NCBI GenBank assembly: GCA_034770075.1
Contig: CM068377.1
Location: 54,616,275 to 54,680,274, forward strand
Length of the DNA stretch: 64,000 nucleotides
Reading direction: 5' to 3'
From: Aralia elata
Lineage: Eukaryota; Streptophyta; Magnoliopsida; Apiales; Araliaceae
Shown here piece by piece: positions 10,731 to 22,835 of this stretch. The stretch's first letter is position 1; every line of letters begins with the position of its first letter. A program made the translations under genes and the position numbers. Under the pieces are notes generated by a model. That model did no database searches, had not been told where the DNA came from, and saw nothing but the letters and a program-made list of their open reading frames with translations.

Positions 10731-11096
10731 TTCATGAATTAAAGGATAGGAGAAGCATCAAGATTGCGGTAACCGTGTTTCACGGAAGTCGAGGGGTGCC
10801 TAACACCTTCCCCTCACTTAAACAAGCCCCCGAACTCTACGAATCTCGATTCGCAGACCAATTAATTCGGAGTCACATATGAGCCAGCGATTTATAAAAC
10901 ACGAAAATTCGGATGAGTTGGTACATCCATTTCAAATATACCAACTGGCGACTCTGGTTAATTGGCTCATCATAAAACACGATCTTTCAAAACCCCGTCG
11001 ACATCAATGCCGACCTTTTCCAAACGTCATCTAAATCAAAAGGCTAAAAATGGAAAAGACTAAAGAGACACGAGAAGTGAAAACCCGGCGTCGACA

Positions 11097-11760
11097 ATAG
11101 AGATTTCTTATGATGTGCAAAATAATCCAACACTCAAGCTTATAACTAGACTACATATTAAAATCCATTAGAATCCCATAATGGAGATTAGTTCATGACT
11201 GGACCAAAACTAAACATAGGAAAATAAACAATCAATTGAAGTAAGAAGAAGTAGATTGATCAAACCAAATTATTGAATAAAATCCAAAGTAAGCTCAAAC
11301 CCACATCAAAATCCAGTACTTGAAGAATAATAAATCGCAGTAAAACTCCAAAAACTATATCACTAGAAAAGTAGAATAATAATAATAATAAAAGTCTCTC
11401 AGTTCCTTCTCAGGGTTTCCTTCTCTCTCTCTTATCAATCATAGCTTGAATCCTCTTTCAAATTGGCCTCTTCTTCTCCATCCAGCTGCACATCAGCAAC
11501 AAAAATCGTGCGCTAGCGCCTCTGGCGCTATAGTAGTGTTATTCCTAGCGCTTCTGGCGCTAGGTCATGCACTCATATTTACAAAAATGCCACCAAGTCT
11601 GATTTTAACCCTTTAAGCTTCAAAATGACTCTTTTGCCCTTCCAGCTCTAATCCTACAATAAATAAACACAAAAACGAATAAAACAATACTAAAAACACT
11701 TAAAGACCGCAATAATTAAGTCTAACAAGACTGATTCATAGGTATAAAACCCATTCATCA
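11097..11760 (-). mobile_element. Athila-like LTR fragment
   Basis: On the minus strand it begins TGATGAATGGGTTTTATACC at 11760, resembling the start TGATGAGTGTGTTTTATAC of the Athila-like LTR at 46841. It contains two copies of a GCGCCAGA(G/A)GCGCTAG motif (about 11505-11570) and an (AAT)n run near 11373. It stops at 11097 where the Tat-A LTR ends, so only the 5' part of this LTR is present here. Confidence 0.55.
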
Positions 11761-12166
11761 AAAGGCACCACCCAGATCCGCTCCAATTGAAAGATCAGAT
11801 TCATTCCCATCAAGTAGGTTGCGAAGATCTGGGGACCTTCATGCCGAAAAGCCCGCGAGAGTAACCCTAGGGTAGGTCAGCCTCAAATAAACCTAACGTT
11901 ATGGGAAGTCTCTTCATGCCCTGTTACTCCTTATATATGCGAAGTATCATCCTTTGTTTAACTATCTTCCATCTTTTTATCCTGTCATAAAACCGCTAAT
12001 CATTGTTTTACTAGAAGAGATTAAAAAAACCTTCAAATACAAAGCATACTGCATCAGCATGCATCCATACCTACCGATTCTTGAAATTAACTGCGTCCTA
12101 TTTTATTTGTAGATTGGTCCAAGAACTAGACTTCGAGCTCGTAAGATCCAAACTCCACCTATCAAA
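11761..12166 (+). other. Tat-B leader upstream of gag
   Basis: Non-coding. Contains GAAGATCTGGGGACCTTCATGC and GAGAGTAACCCTAGGG-type sequence and runs directly into the gag start. No primer binding site recognised; the real 5' LTR is missing. Confidence 0.45.
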
Positions 12167-14398
12167 ATGGTTGAAGGTTCCACACCAGATTCCATCCATG
12201 TCTCTCGGGAGAAATTCGAGAGCTTCAAAAAGTAGATAGCAGAGATAACCAGTCTATTGAAAGAACAATGCAAAACAACTAGAGATCAACCCGGATCTTT
12301 AGGTCTAGAGGGTAATCAAGTCCCAGGGCATGCAAACTCAGACCCCTGTATTCCAATTCGATAGTAAGGATATCAAAGGTTTTTGCCGATCAGACCAAAA
12401 ATAGTCAATATTCTGGACAACAAGGAAGATGTAGGGATCAAAAAGAAGGTGAAACAAATAGAAAATGCCATAAAATCCATGAAAGGAGGCGGGAAGTTAC
12501 GGAAGTGTTTAGTACTCTGACCTATGCATATTCCCAGGGGCTAGATATCCTTACAAAATTTCAAGTGCCAGACTTTAAAAAATACAACGGATTAGGCGAT
12601 CCTTACACTCACTTAAAGGTATACATAGGGGAACTCGGATCTTATACTGAAGACGAGAGCCTTAGAATGCAGCTCTTCCAAAAAAGTTTGATAGGTGAAG
12701 CAAGGACATGGTATGATGCTCTACTTGATTAACTCCAAAATTTACAGCTGAGAGGAATTAGCCCATGCCTTCTTGAATTAGTACAATTTCCTAAGTCTCA
12801 GATGGCTCCCGATAGATATTAGATGACTAAGATCAAAAAGCAACCTAATGAGTCCTTCCGAGATTATACCCAAAGGTGGAGACAGATGGTTGCCAAGTGA
12901 GTTCACCCATGGAGGAAAACGAAATGGTGATGACCTTTATTGATATTCAAGAGGCTCCATACTATGAGAGGGTATTAGCCGGTATTGATAAGCTATTTTA
13001 TAAGATGATAAGCATGGTGAATTGGGGGAGATGGGGTTAAAAGCCGAAAAAATCAGAGACCTTACTCCGTTAAAAGTTGTAGCAGAGCACCTCCACTTTG
13101 GAAATTATGGGAGCGCGCCTAAAGAAGTCATAAGAAGAAGGAAGAGGATGTCTCCCTAGTACTGCAAGGGCAATCTCGAGGGAACAACAAACACTTCGTC
13201 CATTCAGATGCAAGGCCATCAACTGCCACAACCACCGTTCCCTCCAAAACAAACCCAACAAAAAAAACATTGAAGAAAGGTGCAAGCGGGAATTCACTTC
13301 CCTTAGCGACTCCCTTGTGAATATATTAACTTTGCTACTAGCACAAAACAAAATTACCGAACTGGCTCCCCCAGCGGATCCTAAGGGCAAGAGGTATGAC
13401 CCCAGCAAAAGGCGCGCGCACCATTTGGGTTCCCCTGGTTATGATACGCAAGAATGCTGGTCTTTAAAGCATAAAATTCAAAACCTAAAAGAAAGCGGTG
13501 AGATTTGTGGTAACGCCGCCTGAACAGCCCAACGTTCATACCAACCCTCTCCCTCAACACAATGCAAAAGGTGTAACTATGATTGGCACTGGGAAAGTGG
13601 GAAATCACATGTATTTAAGGAAGATTGAAGAGTATACTCCACGATTCAAGACTGGAGCCATGGGAAGAGAGTATTCAGAAAGTAGCCATGTAGTGAGACA
13701 AGAGTTGGCAAATATAAACGCGCAGTTGAGTCAACTATCCGAATTAATTATGTACCAACATTAGCTCGCGCGACAAATGATTAGTCAATCTTTGAATACT
13801 AAATCAACCACAGCTCCTCCTAGAGTTATTTCCCTCACTGAGGAGGATCAGACCAAGCTCTAAGAATAAGAAAGTTGGGAGGATAAGATAGCTAGGGAGG
13901 CTAGGCTGGTGAACAAAGAAAGGATAAACCGTGTGTTGGCTATGAATCGACAGTTTACCCCTCTAGGACAAACCAAGGAACAAATGCTGCACTTATTGTT
14001 AAGCAAGGGAAAGGTCACAAAATTGTTGCCACCCATCAGCCCTTGCTCAAAGAGATATGATCCCACAAAGATTTGCCTGTATCATTCAAATTCGCTAGGC
14101 CATGCCACAGAGGAATGTTGGGCCCTTCAACATAAGATTCAAAACTTCATTAATGTCGGGGAGTTGAGAATAGCAAGCAATGTCGACGCTCTCACTGTTG
14201 AGGGAAATACCCTGGAAACGAAGGGTTTGTCATACCTATTAGTGATAGGAAGTTCGGACGAGGTTGTGGTTGTGATCACATATTTGGAAGGCATAGAAAC
14301 CGGACCCATTGTGATTCAGGGAGCGACAAAAGAAACGAAGAAGGCCCTTGAACCTTTTGTGTTGCATCAAGACCACAACATCCCATCACCAATTTGAA
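12167..14398 (+). pseudogene. Tat-B gag, broken
   Basis: Structural nucleocapsid protein of the element. Starts MVEGSTPDSIHVSREKFE at 12167 but has stops and frameshifts. 12505-12732 holds the Gag core (FQVPDFKKYNGLGDPYTHLKVY, LFQKSLIGEARTWYDAL). Two zinc-knuckle-like modules follow: a degenerate one at 13317-13500 (RYDPSKRRAHHLGSPGYDTQECW) and an intact-looking one at 13909-14165 (CLYHSNSLGHATEECWALQHKIQ). Between them lies PNVHTNPLPQHNAKGVTMIG, typical of Tat gag. Presence of two modules with the same upstream context is unusual. Confidence 0.85.
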
Positions 14399-14501
14399 GG
14401 CAGTTCCTTGGAGTTTTGGGAAAGAAATGGAAGAAGCAACTGAATGCACTGCCATCTTACCTAAGAAAAACCATATGTATCTACTGAAGTGAGTAATAAA
14501 G

Positions 14502-15086
14502 TTGATAATGAAGTCTGTGGTAAAAATACCCGAAGAAAAGGCAATTGAATTCCTCACCAAGATGGGACATAATGAGGTAAAAATTATGAAATCACTTGAA
14601 GAAGCTCCAGCTCAAGTCTCCATCCTCGATTTAATTTTGGCATCCGAAGATCATCAGAAAGTATTAATCCAAGTCCTGGAAGAGGCACATCTCCCCAAAA
14701 CTCTGGACACAGAGAAATTTAGCCACTCGATTGTTCATATCCTAGATAGTAACGTGATCTCTTTCACCGACGACGACATACTAGCCGAAGGGACTGGTCA
14801 TCACAAACTATTACATATCGCGGTAATCTCCTCAGGATATGTATTAGGCGGTGTGCTAATTGACAGAGGATCAACCTTGAATATATGCCCTTACGATACC
14901 CTGGAAAAAATGAATATCAATCCCAATTGAATCCAAAGTAGCCACGTGGTGGTCAGGGCGTTTATGGATCAAAAAGGGACACTGTAGGAGAAATCGAACT
15001 TCCTGTGGGGATAGGTCCCTATACCTTCAATATCTCGTTCCAGGTGTTGAATATCACTACCGGATATAATCTGTTGTTGGGGCAAC
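14502..15086 (+). pseudogene. Tat-B gag-protease junction and aspartic protease, N-terminal part
   Basis: Open 14502-14930 with IMKSLEEAPAQVSILDL, SFTDDDILAEGTGHHKLLHI and LIDRGSTLNICPYDTL, the Tat protease active site (normally D-N/G-G-S; here DRGS, so one residue is altered). A stop follows at 14928; the text then continues to YNLLLGQ, where the Tekay element is inserted. The remaining protease restarts at 34847 as PWIF. Confidence 0.8.
15082..15086. repeat. Target-site duplication GCAAC, left copy
   Basis: GCAAC directly before the LTR start TGTGACACCC; the same five bases follow the right LTR end (34842-34846). Confirms a single integration event into Tat-B. Confidence 0.95.
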
Positions 15087-17828
15087 TGTGACACCCCCAA
15101 ATCTAGGTACTTCAATTCCTCAGATTTGGTGTTCACTATATCATTCATTCATAACTAACTACACATAATAAAGGATAATTAAATTAAGCTGAATGAAATA
15201 TCTTCCCACAATAGGGATTACAACTTAAAATCTCTTAAATAAACAAATCCCAAGTCATCTACCTTTATTACAACGTTGCGGAATTAAAACATAAAATTAA
15301 ACAAGTCTTATTACAAAGAACTGAAACAAATAGACTAAACATCTTCATTTGCTCATCTTGCCCTTGCCCTTCCTAGTGGACGACTCATCCGACTTTTCAG
15401 GTTTAGCTGCATTGTTTTATGCAAGTGTGAGTAAACAATTGCCCACAAGTATGATAACAATAACATTTATATGATTAACGGAATTGATCTTAACTAAGGA
15501 GTAATAGTCTTTCTAAAAATCAATCAATAACAAATCAAAGATCTGAAAGCTCAATAGACAGCTTAGCTCTAGAACTGAATATGGATTCAAGATTAAAAGT
15601 ATATCTGAGGGTCATAAGACCTCGAACTATGCCCTAGGTTAACAAGTATTTCTACCGTAACCTTTAACAGTCATGAAGACTATGGACTATCCATCTCGTA
15701 CTATGGGGGGATCAGCCCTTTGTACAATATATTGTGCACAAACATTTAAACGTTGTTGCGTAGTTAATCCCCTATATTAGGGTTGTTCATCTTAGTTTAG
15801 CATCAGAATCCGTACCAAAAGAAACTTGGTTTGGAAAAACTTCAAGGTATTCTAAGTCTTTGAAACGCTCATCAACTATGGACTAGCTGAATCAATAAAG
15901 GTTTGCTAGTCACTAAAGCTTTTGATCAACAATAAAAATTGTACAATAGGACTTATGTTCAAAATTTGAATATCAATCAATGATCGAATAATAAATGACT
16001 GAAATAAAACATAAGCACTTGACATGATAACAACCTTGCTTGAATAATAATAAGCTAAGGTTAATAAGCTTACTCTATGAAAGTAAACTTGCTTTAAATG
16101 AAATAATAAGATTAATGGAGGAAAAACTTGCCTCGTGCGTAGATTACAGGTTTAAATAATTCACGTTCCTTAATCAACCTATACATTTCGATTATAAAAT
16201 GGTAACAATAATTAGTTACAGAATTATAAGCACTTTAGGATTTGCTTTATCCAGTTTTATTGAAACATCTCAATTGTCATTCGATATTCAACAAGTACTT
16301 GCTTAACAACCAATGTGGTATTTTATTAATCATTTAATATCTTAGCCTAAGCTTTATACATGCACATGGCCATATAACAACATCACAAAGAAAAGAAAAT
16401 TTATTTATTTATTTTTAATTTTTTTTATTTCCTGTTCCACCGCCGGGGCGGTGAATTCCTTTACAAAACCGTAGCCGGGGCGAAGACACCGTCGGGGTGA
16501 GGATTCTAGTTCAATTCTGGGGCCGGGGCGACTAGACCGCCGGGGCAACAAAAACAGTTTATTTCTACCGCCGGGGCGGTAGACTTGACTGATAGCTTCT
16601 GCAAAACGCGAACCAGAGCAACTTCAGACCAAATTTTCCAAATTCTATCATCCGACTTATAAATTAAACATACCTAGAAATCAAACATGATGTAAAACAG
16701 TTACCCAACATTTTTCTATCAATTCTAACTATTATAAACACATAATCAACCAATTAAAAACCAAAAATTTACTGTTTGAACAAAGTATTCATATTTTGGC
16801 CTATTTGATAAAATTAAACACTGTAAATTCATCTCTACACCATTTTAATCCATTCCACTTGCATTCTTTTTGTTTTCCATCATATTAACATAATCAAAGG
16901 CAATTTACCGATTAATAATCTAATTGAACATCAATTTTCATACATATAAGCCATACATGAAATAAAACTCTGTAAAACCAAAAACTCAATTCTAAAGCAT
17001 GTTTTTCATGGATTAATTCCTTCAAATAGGTTTATAAACTTCATATAATCACTAATACATGCATATTATCAAATACAACCAACTAATTCATGCATTGAGC
17101 GATTATAATCACATACAAATAAGTAAAAAAAATTCTTATATAGTGAAGAAATTATTTTACAATAAAGTGTTCTGAGAAAATATAACTAAACTTTAGAATT
17201 GACCTTCTATTGCTTTGAAATCTTAGTTAATCATCCTTGCTTCAATTCTTGATTCCAATTTCTAAAAATTCTCTCTTCTTCTCTGTATTTTATCTTTTTC
17301 TGGCTTATGAAAATAAACTGATAAAACCTCACGTGGTTTTATCAATTCATCAGTTACAAACCAAACAACCTTATCAGTTAAAAAAACTAAAAGGTCACAA
17401 CGCCTTGTTTGGCTAGACCCTAAAGAAAAAATTCATTTTTACCAACTAAGGGTCACAAGGCCTTGTTTGGTTTAACTAAAATTAACCCTTCTTCCATTTA
17501 TTTTAATAACTCATTATTACTATATAGTTTAATTGTCACACTTTCAATTTAATTCAACCTATTATTAAATAAATCTAATTAAACCTTACTAATTTAATTA
17601 TAACCTTTATTCAAATACAATCATTTATTCATCTAATTTAATTATTAAATTAAATTAGAATAGACACATCAAACTACATTAAAATTACAATTAACATAAT
17701 TACACTAAAATGAATTACTCCACAATAACTTTATCAATTATTTATTTTTGCTCAATAAATAAATTAACAAAAATATTTATTTAACTCAATAAATATTTTA
17801 TTTATTCACAAAATTTACATTCGTTACA
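15087..17828 (-). repeat. 3' LTR of the Tekay-like element (2742 bp)
   Basis: Bounded TGTGACACCC at 15087 and TTCGTTACA at 17828 on the + strand. Nearly the same as the right LTR; visible differences include a block GACTAGACCGCCGGGGC present here (about 16527) and missing in the right copy. Contains a cluster of CCGGGGCG motifs at 16440-16575 within otherwise AT-rich sequence. Confidence 0.95.
16439..16580. repeat. CCGGGGCG motif cluster in the Tekay LTR (left copy)
   Basis: Six CC/TCGGGG(C/T) motifs in about 140 bp, e.g. CCGCCGGGGCGGTGAATTC and ACCGCCGGGGCGGTAGAC, several palindromic (CCGCCnnnnGGCGG). The equivalent in the right LTR is 33460-33590. Stands out from the surrounding AT-rich LTR; lies in the U3/R half on the minus strand. 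Confidence 0.85.
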
Positions 17829-17935
17829 TCCTTCCCTCCTTAAAACAATTTTGTCCCCAGAATCACAACGTAATCAATTCGACCGTTACATTCTCCCCTC
17901 CTTACAAGGATTTTGTCCCCAGAATCGCAATACAT
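17829..17935 (-). other. Polypurine tract of the Tekay element, duplicated with an LTR-start remnant
   Basis: On the minus strand: CTGGGGACAAAAT...GGAGGGGAGAA followed by TGTAACGG (an LTR-like start), then about 60 bp later a second CTGGGGACAAAATTG...GGAGGGAAGGA directly before the real LTR start TGTAACGAATG. So the primer region and the first bases of an LTR occur twice. Confidence 0.8.
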
Positions 17936-17938
17936 TAA

Positions 17939-19366
17939 TTAAACAAATAATTGAGGATAGTTTTGCATCATTCTCTCTTCGAGTTCCCACGTTACTTTTT
18001 CAGCGTCGTGGTTCCTCCAGATTACCTTCACTGAAGGCATAATTTTATTCTTGAGAACCTGTTCTTTCCTGTCAATTATCTGCACATGAACCTCTTCATA
18101 GGACAAATCTTTCTCAAAGTGAATTGGTTCATATTGTATAACATATTTATAATCGGGCTTGTACGGTCGTAACACCGATATGTGGAAGACATTGTGAATG
18201 TGGCCTAACTTCATAAGCCACCTCTCCCACTCTTTTCAACACCTCAAAGGGTCCAATAAATTGCGGAATCGGCTTACCCTTTTTACCAAATCTGATCTTT
18301 CCCTTCCAGGGAGATACTTTGAGAAATACAAAACTGCCGATGTCGAATTCTCTATTCTGTCGGTGCTTATCTGCATATTTCTTTTGCCTGTCTTGAGCAG
18401 CTAACAATATGGCTCTTATCACCTTGACGACCTCAGCAGTTTGTTGTACCAGTTCAGGTCTCAATAGTTGACGTTCACCAACCTCATCCCAACATAATGG
18501 AGTTTTGCACTTTCTTTCGTATAACGCTTCATAAGGCGGCATTCCAATGCTTGCGTGATAGCTATTATTATAGGCAAACTCGACCAGTGGTAAATGGTCA
18601 TCCCAGTTTCCTTTGAAGTTCATGACACACGCGCGTAACATATCTTCTAACATTTGTATTGTTCTTTCACTTTGACCATCAGTTTGGGGATGATACGCTG
18701 TACTCATTCTCAACTGCGTCCCCATACAAGCTTGCAGACTCCTCCAAAATTTTGATGTGAAACGTGGATCTCTGTCTGGCACAATTGATACTAGAACTTC
18801 GTGCCTTAAGATAATCTCCCTGACGTATAACTTCGCCAACTGATCTAGGGAGAACCTGATTTTGATCGACAAGAAATGTGCTGATTTCATCAGTTTGTCT
18901 ACGATAACCCATATTGCGTCATAACCCTTCTTAGTAGTTGGAAGGCCTACCACAAAATCCATCGTGATATGCTCCCACTTCCATTATGGTATCTCCAAGG
19001 GCTGTAACAAACACTTGGCCTCTGATGTTCTACTTTGACTCTCTGACAAGTTAAGCACTTTGCAACACACTCAGTAACTTCTCTTTTCATATTTGGCCAC
19101 CAGAAATATTGGCGAAGATCCTGGTACATTTTTGTACTTCCCGGGTGAACTGAAAATCTTGAACTCTGAGCTTCGTTCAAAATCTCTTCTCTGATTTCTT
19201 GCACCAACGGAACCCAGATTCTACCTTCAAATCTCAGCAACCCTTCGGTATCAATTTTGAACTTAAGCTCCTCACCCTCAATCACCTTTTTCCGAATTTT
19301 ATCACACTCCTCATCCTGGAGTTGCGCTTCCTTTACCTTGGTTACCAAGGTTGATTGGGTTTCCAT
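17939..19366 (-). pseudogene. Tekay-like integrase with chromodomain-like C-terminus
   Basis: Inserts the element DNA. N-terminal zinc-binding segment at 18947-19366 (HPGSTKMYQDLRQYFWWP, CVAKCLTCQRVK), core at 18147-18962 with D in MDFVVGLP, D in IVPDRDPRF, E in TDGQSERTIQML, C-terminal module at 17939-18214 (VFHISVLRPYKPD ... VKVIWRNHDAEKVTWELEERM), which resembles the chromodomain used by chromoviruses for targeting. Three frames are needed, so there are at least two frameshifts (near 18150-18200 and 18950). Confidence 0.9.
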
Positions 19367-19473
19367 CTGGAATAGTTTTTCATTCGGCTCTGCCAGATAT
19401 TTTCACCTCTAACTCCAACTTAGCCATTTCCGCTATGAGTTTCTCCTGAGCAGTTAATAAAGATAACTTCTCC

Positions 19474-19860
19474 CTACCCTTCCTGCTCAAAAGCGTCAGC
19501 AACCACATTAGCTTTCCCCAGATGGTATAGAATTTCACAATCGTAATCTTTGATCAATTCTATCCATCGTCTCTGACGCATATTTAAATCGTTCTGTGTG
19601 AAAATATACTTGAGACTTTTATGGTCCGTGTATATCTCACACTTCTCCCCATAGAGATAGTGCCTCCAAATTTTTAAAGCAAACACCACGGCTGCTAGCT
19701 CTAGATCATGGGTCGGATACCCTTTCTCATAATCTTTTAATTGGCGTGATGCATAGGCGATAACCTTACCGTTCTACATAAGCACGCAACCTAACCCCTT
19801 GTACGATGCGTCACTATACACCACAAAATTCTCTGTATTATCCGATAAAGACAACACAGG
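19474..19860 (-). pseudogene. Tekay-like RNase H
   Basis: Degrades the RNA strand of the hybrid. Readable text: VYSDASYKGLGCVLM, an in-frame stop, NGKVIAYASRQLKDYEKGYPTHDLELAAVVFALKIWRHYL, YTDHKSLKYIF, LGKANVVADAF. The stop sits where related elements have Gln (VLMQNGK), consistent with CAG to TAG. Confidence 0.85.
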
Positions 19861-20629
19861 TGCTGAACTCAAACGTCTCTTCAACTCTTGAAAACTTTCT
19901 TCGCATTTCTCCGTCCAAACGAACTTCACTGAACTTCACTGATTTCTCCGTCAACGGAGAGGCGATACTGGAGAAATCTTGAATAAAATGCCTATAATAA
20001 CCCACCAATCCCAAGAAACTCCTTACTTCTGACGGTATTTTCGGCTGATCCCAGTTCATTACAGCTTCCACTTTCGCCGGATCTATCGAAATCCCGTCTC
20101 TATCAATAACATGCCCAAGGAATTGGACACGCTCCAACCAAAATTCACATTTGGAGAATTTCGCATATAATTTCTCCCTCCTTAACGCTTCCAAAGTCAC
20201 CTTCATGTGTTCCACATGCTCTTCCTGAGTTTTGGAATATACCAGAATATCGTCTATGAATACCACTACGAATTTATCCAAAAATAGTTTAAACACTCTA
20301 TTCATTAAATCCATAAATGCTGCAGGTATGTTTGTTAAACCAAATGACATAACTAAAAACTTATAGTGGCCATATCTAGTTCGGAATGCTGTCTTTGGTA
20401 TGTCTTCCTTTCTCACTTTCAACTGATGGTACCCACTTCGCAGATCTGTCTTTGAAAAATATCTCGCTCCCTTCAGCTGATCAAACAGGTCATCGATCCT
20501 TGGCAACGGATACTTATTTTTAATCGTGACCTTGTTTAACTCTCTATAATCAATGCAAAGACGCATTGATCCGTCTTTCTTCTTAACAAATAATACCGGT
20601 GCTCCCCACGACGAAACGCTCGGTAGAAT
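19838..20629 (-). pseudogene. Tekay-like reverse transcriptase
   Basis: MRLCIDYRELNKVTIKNKYPLPRIDDL, TDLRSGYHQLKV, MSFGLTNIPAAFM, catalytic FIDDILVYS (about 20230-20262), SFLGLVGYYRHFI. A stop codon interrupts just upstream of WGAPVLFVKKKDGS (20627-20629). At 19921-19940 the 10-mer GAACTTCACT is tandemly duplicated, which shifts the frame in the connection domain. Confidence 0.9.
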
Positions 20630-21340
20630 TTACTTCATCTCTAGCAGCTCTTGCAGTTGCACCATCAACTCCTTCAACTCTATCGGAGCCATTTGATATG
20701 GGGCTTTTGATATAGGGGCTGTTCCCGGTGCTAGATCAATCACAAATTTAATTCCCCTATCTGGTGGTAGTCCCGGCAAATCATCAGGGAACACGTCCTC
20801 AAAATCCCTAATTACCGGTATCTCCTCCAGCTTTGCACCTACCTTTCGTGTATCAACTATGTAGGCTAGATATCCTACACATCCTTGCCTCAACATCTTC
20901 CTGGCCTGCATCATCGTCAGATAACTTGCTTGTCTAGGCGACTTGCTGCCATAAAACACTACCTTTGACGGAGTTATAAGGTGCACACACTTCTTTTGGC
21001 AATCAATAATTGCCCCATGATTGAACAACCAATCCATTCCTAGAATAATGTCAAACTCCCCAAGTTAAATTGGGATTAGGTTTACCGTCATCACATGACC
21101 CTTAATATCTAACTAACAGTTCTTGTGTACAAACTTAACATGAATCACTTCCCTATTCACAATTTCTATGTTCATAGGGTAATCTAACTCTTCCTGTGAT
21201 AACTCTAATTTTCTAGCAAAATCATCGGATATAAAAGAACACGTAGCACCCGAATCAAATAATACGTAAGCATTTACATTATTGACCAGAATGATACCTA
21301 ATACCACATCATTTGACTGCACAGTATCCTGCACCGTCAT
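20630..21340 (-). pseudogene. Tekay-like aspartic protease and protease-RT linker
   Basis: Protease at 21113-21340 with the active-site LFDSGATCSFIS. The linker 20630-21037 reads MDWLFNHGAIIDC, VYLAYI-type text and FPDDLPGLPPDRGIKFVIDLAPGTAPISKAPYQMAPIEL, the usual approach to RT. A frameshift or stop near 21070 separates the two. Confidence 0.88.
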
Positions 21341-21365
21341 GTTGAATGTTCGAGCGGTAGGTCGA

Positions 21366-22434
21366 TTAGATGACGTCGGTTCCAGTGATAGTTAAGTTGC
21401 CTCCACTGCTGTTTCCCTTTCCTCCGCTTGATGCTCCTCCTGAAGCTTTCTTAGGGCAATCTCGAGCAAAGTGATCCTTCGATCCACAAATGAAACATGC
21501 TCCCTTTTTCGGACTGGGGCAATTTGGCGCAATGTGACCCTCTTGACCACAATTAAAGCATACCTTTCTACCCTTCAAGCAAACACCCACGTGATTCTTC
21601 CCGTAGTTGCTGCACGCCTCCACCTTCTTCTTCTGATTTCCATGCTGACTTCCCGCAAAAACGTTATCATTCCACTTTCTCTTCTGTGCACTGCCACTAT
21701 GGCTACCACTTGCCTTATTCTCATTTTCATTCTTCTTATTCTTTTGCTCCTGATTGTACTTAGATAGAGCATAACTACCTCCTTCGGCGATAATCGCCTT
21801 CTCCAGCACTGTCGCAAATGAATTCAATTGGAACATCGAAACCCGACTAAACAACCAGAGCTTCAGTCCCTGCTCAAACCTTCTAGCCGTTCTCTAATTC
21901 GTATTGACTTGATATGGTGCAAACCTCGCCAACTCGTTAAATCTTGTCGCATATTCAGGCACCGTCATCGTACCCTGCTTTAACTTTAGAAAATTGCACC
22001 TCCATCTGATTCTGTACACTCGCCAGAAAATATGTTTCGAAAGACATCTCTTTTGAATCTATCCCACGGAACTACTACCCCTTGACCACCTCGAGTTTTG
22101 TTAGCTTACCACCAATAGCTAGCTTCTGATTTCAGCATAAATGTTGTAAACGTAGTCTTTTGGTCCTCGCTGACCCTAGCGACGTCAAAAACTTTTTCCA
22201 TCTCCATGACCTATGTTTGGGCTTTAATCGGATTCGTAGACCCTTGAAATTCTGGGGGTCCAACAGCCTTGAAGTCTTTAAAAGTTGTGGCCTGAGCTTG
22301 GGGTTGGTTTGCAAATGCTGCTGCCATTAACAAATCCACCAATTGTTGCATTGGATTAGCGTTAGTTTCGTCATTGTTGTTTGTAGATCCCTCGGGAGTT
22401 TATTGACGTGTTGGTCTTCTTTTTGGCGGCATCT
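21366..22434 (-). pseudogene. Tekay-like gag
   Basis: Starts at MPPKRRPTRQ (22434), immediately followed by a stop. Text such as FKAVGPPEFQGSTNPIKAQ, VMEMEKVFDVA, RFEQGLKLWLFSRV identifies the capsid. Two CCHC knuckles close it: CFNCGQEGHIAPNC and CFICGSKDHFARDC. Several stops (for example in place of Trp before VMEMEK) and frameshifts between 21860 and 22130. Confidence 0.85.
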
Positions 22435-22835
22435 TACTGTTAAGAATTTGCGCCATTAGATTATTGCTCAATTACTTGAGCATTTAAGCCTTAACTTAAA
22501 CATTTATAAACAATCATATAGCACATAGCACATTTGATAAACTTTTGTATTTTATTCATTTACCACTTCAAAACTTAACATAGATAACATCATAGTTATT
22601 TACATCATCTATCCTGAATTCATTATATTTCAGGATTACATCATCATATTCCTCTATTTATCCCATTTGAGATTTACATCATATTAGCTCTCTTAGAAAA
22701 CAACTTATTATTACTGCTATTCGTAACCTATAACGACATTCCACGTCGCACGGCTTCTTCGCGTTCTTGCTTCATGATACGAATCATCGTCCTGCGATCC
22801 ATCACGTACCACGACAAATCCTCGAACTAAGTTGG
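22435..22835 (-). other. Spacer between the extra ORF and gag
   Basis: About 400 bp, AT-rich, no ORF. Separates the stop of the coiled-coil ORF from the gag start on the minus strand. Confidence 0.5.

Larger units (their letters stand above)
8971..11096 (+). repeat. 3' LTR of Tat-A (2126 bp)
   Basis: Begins TGTAGACACC after the polypurine tract and ends GGCGTCGACA; the ends are imperfect inverted repeats (8 of 10). Two other copies confirm the family: the minus-strand LTR from 62573 starts with the reverse complement TGTCGACGCC and shares long blocks (for example the AAATCCGATGATGGACAT region near 9997 with 63640-63680), and 57827-58651 carries a diverged 3' half ending in the same GGCGTCGACA. 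Contains hairpin motifs (9271-9418), a TATA box, a GAA-rich transcribed part and a CA microsatellite. Confidence 0.9.
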
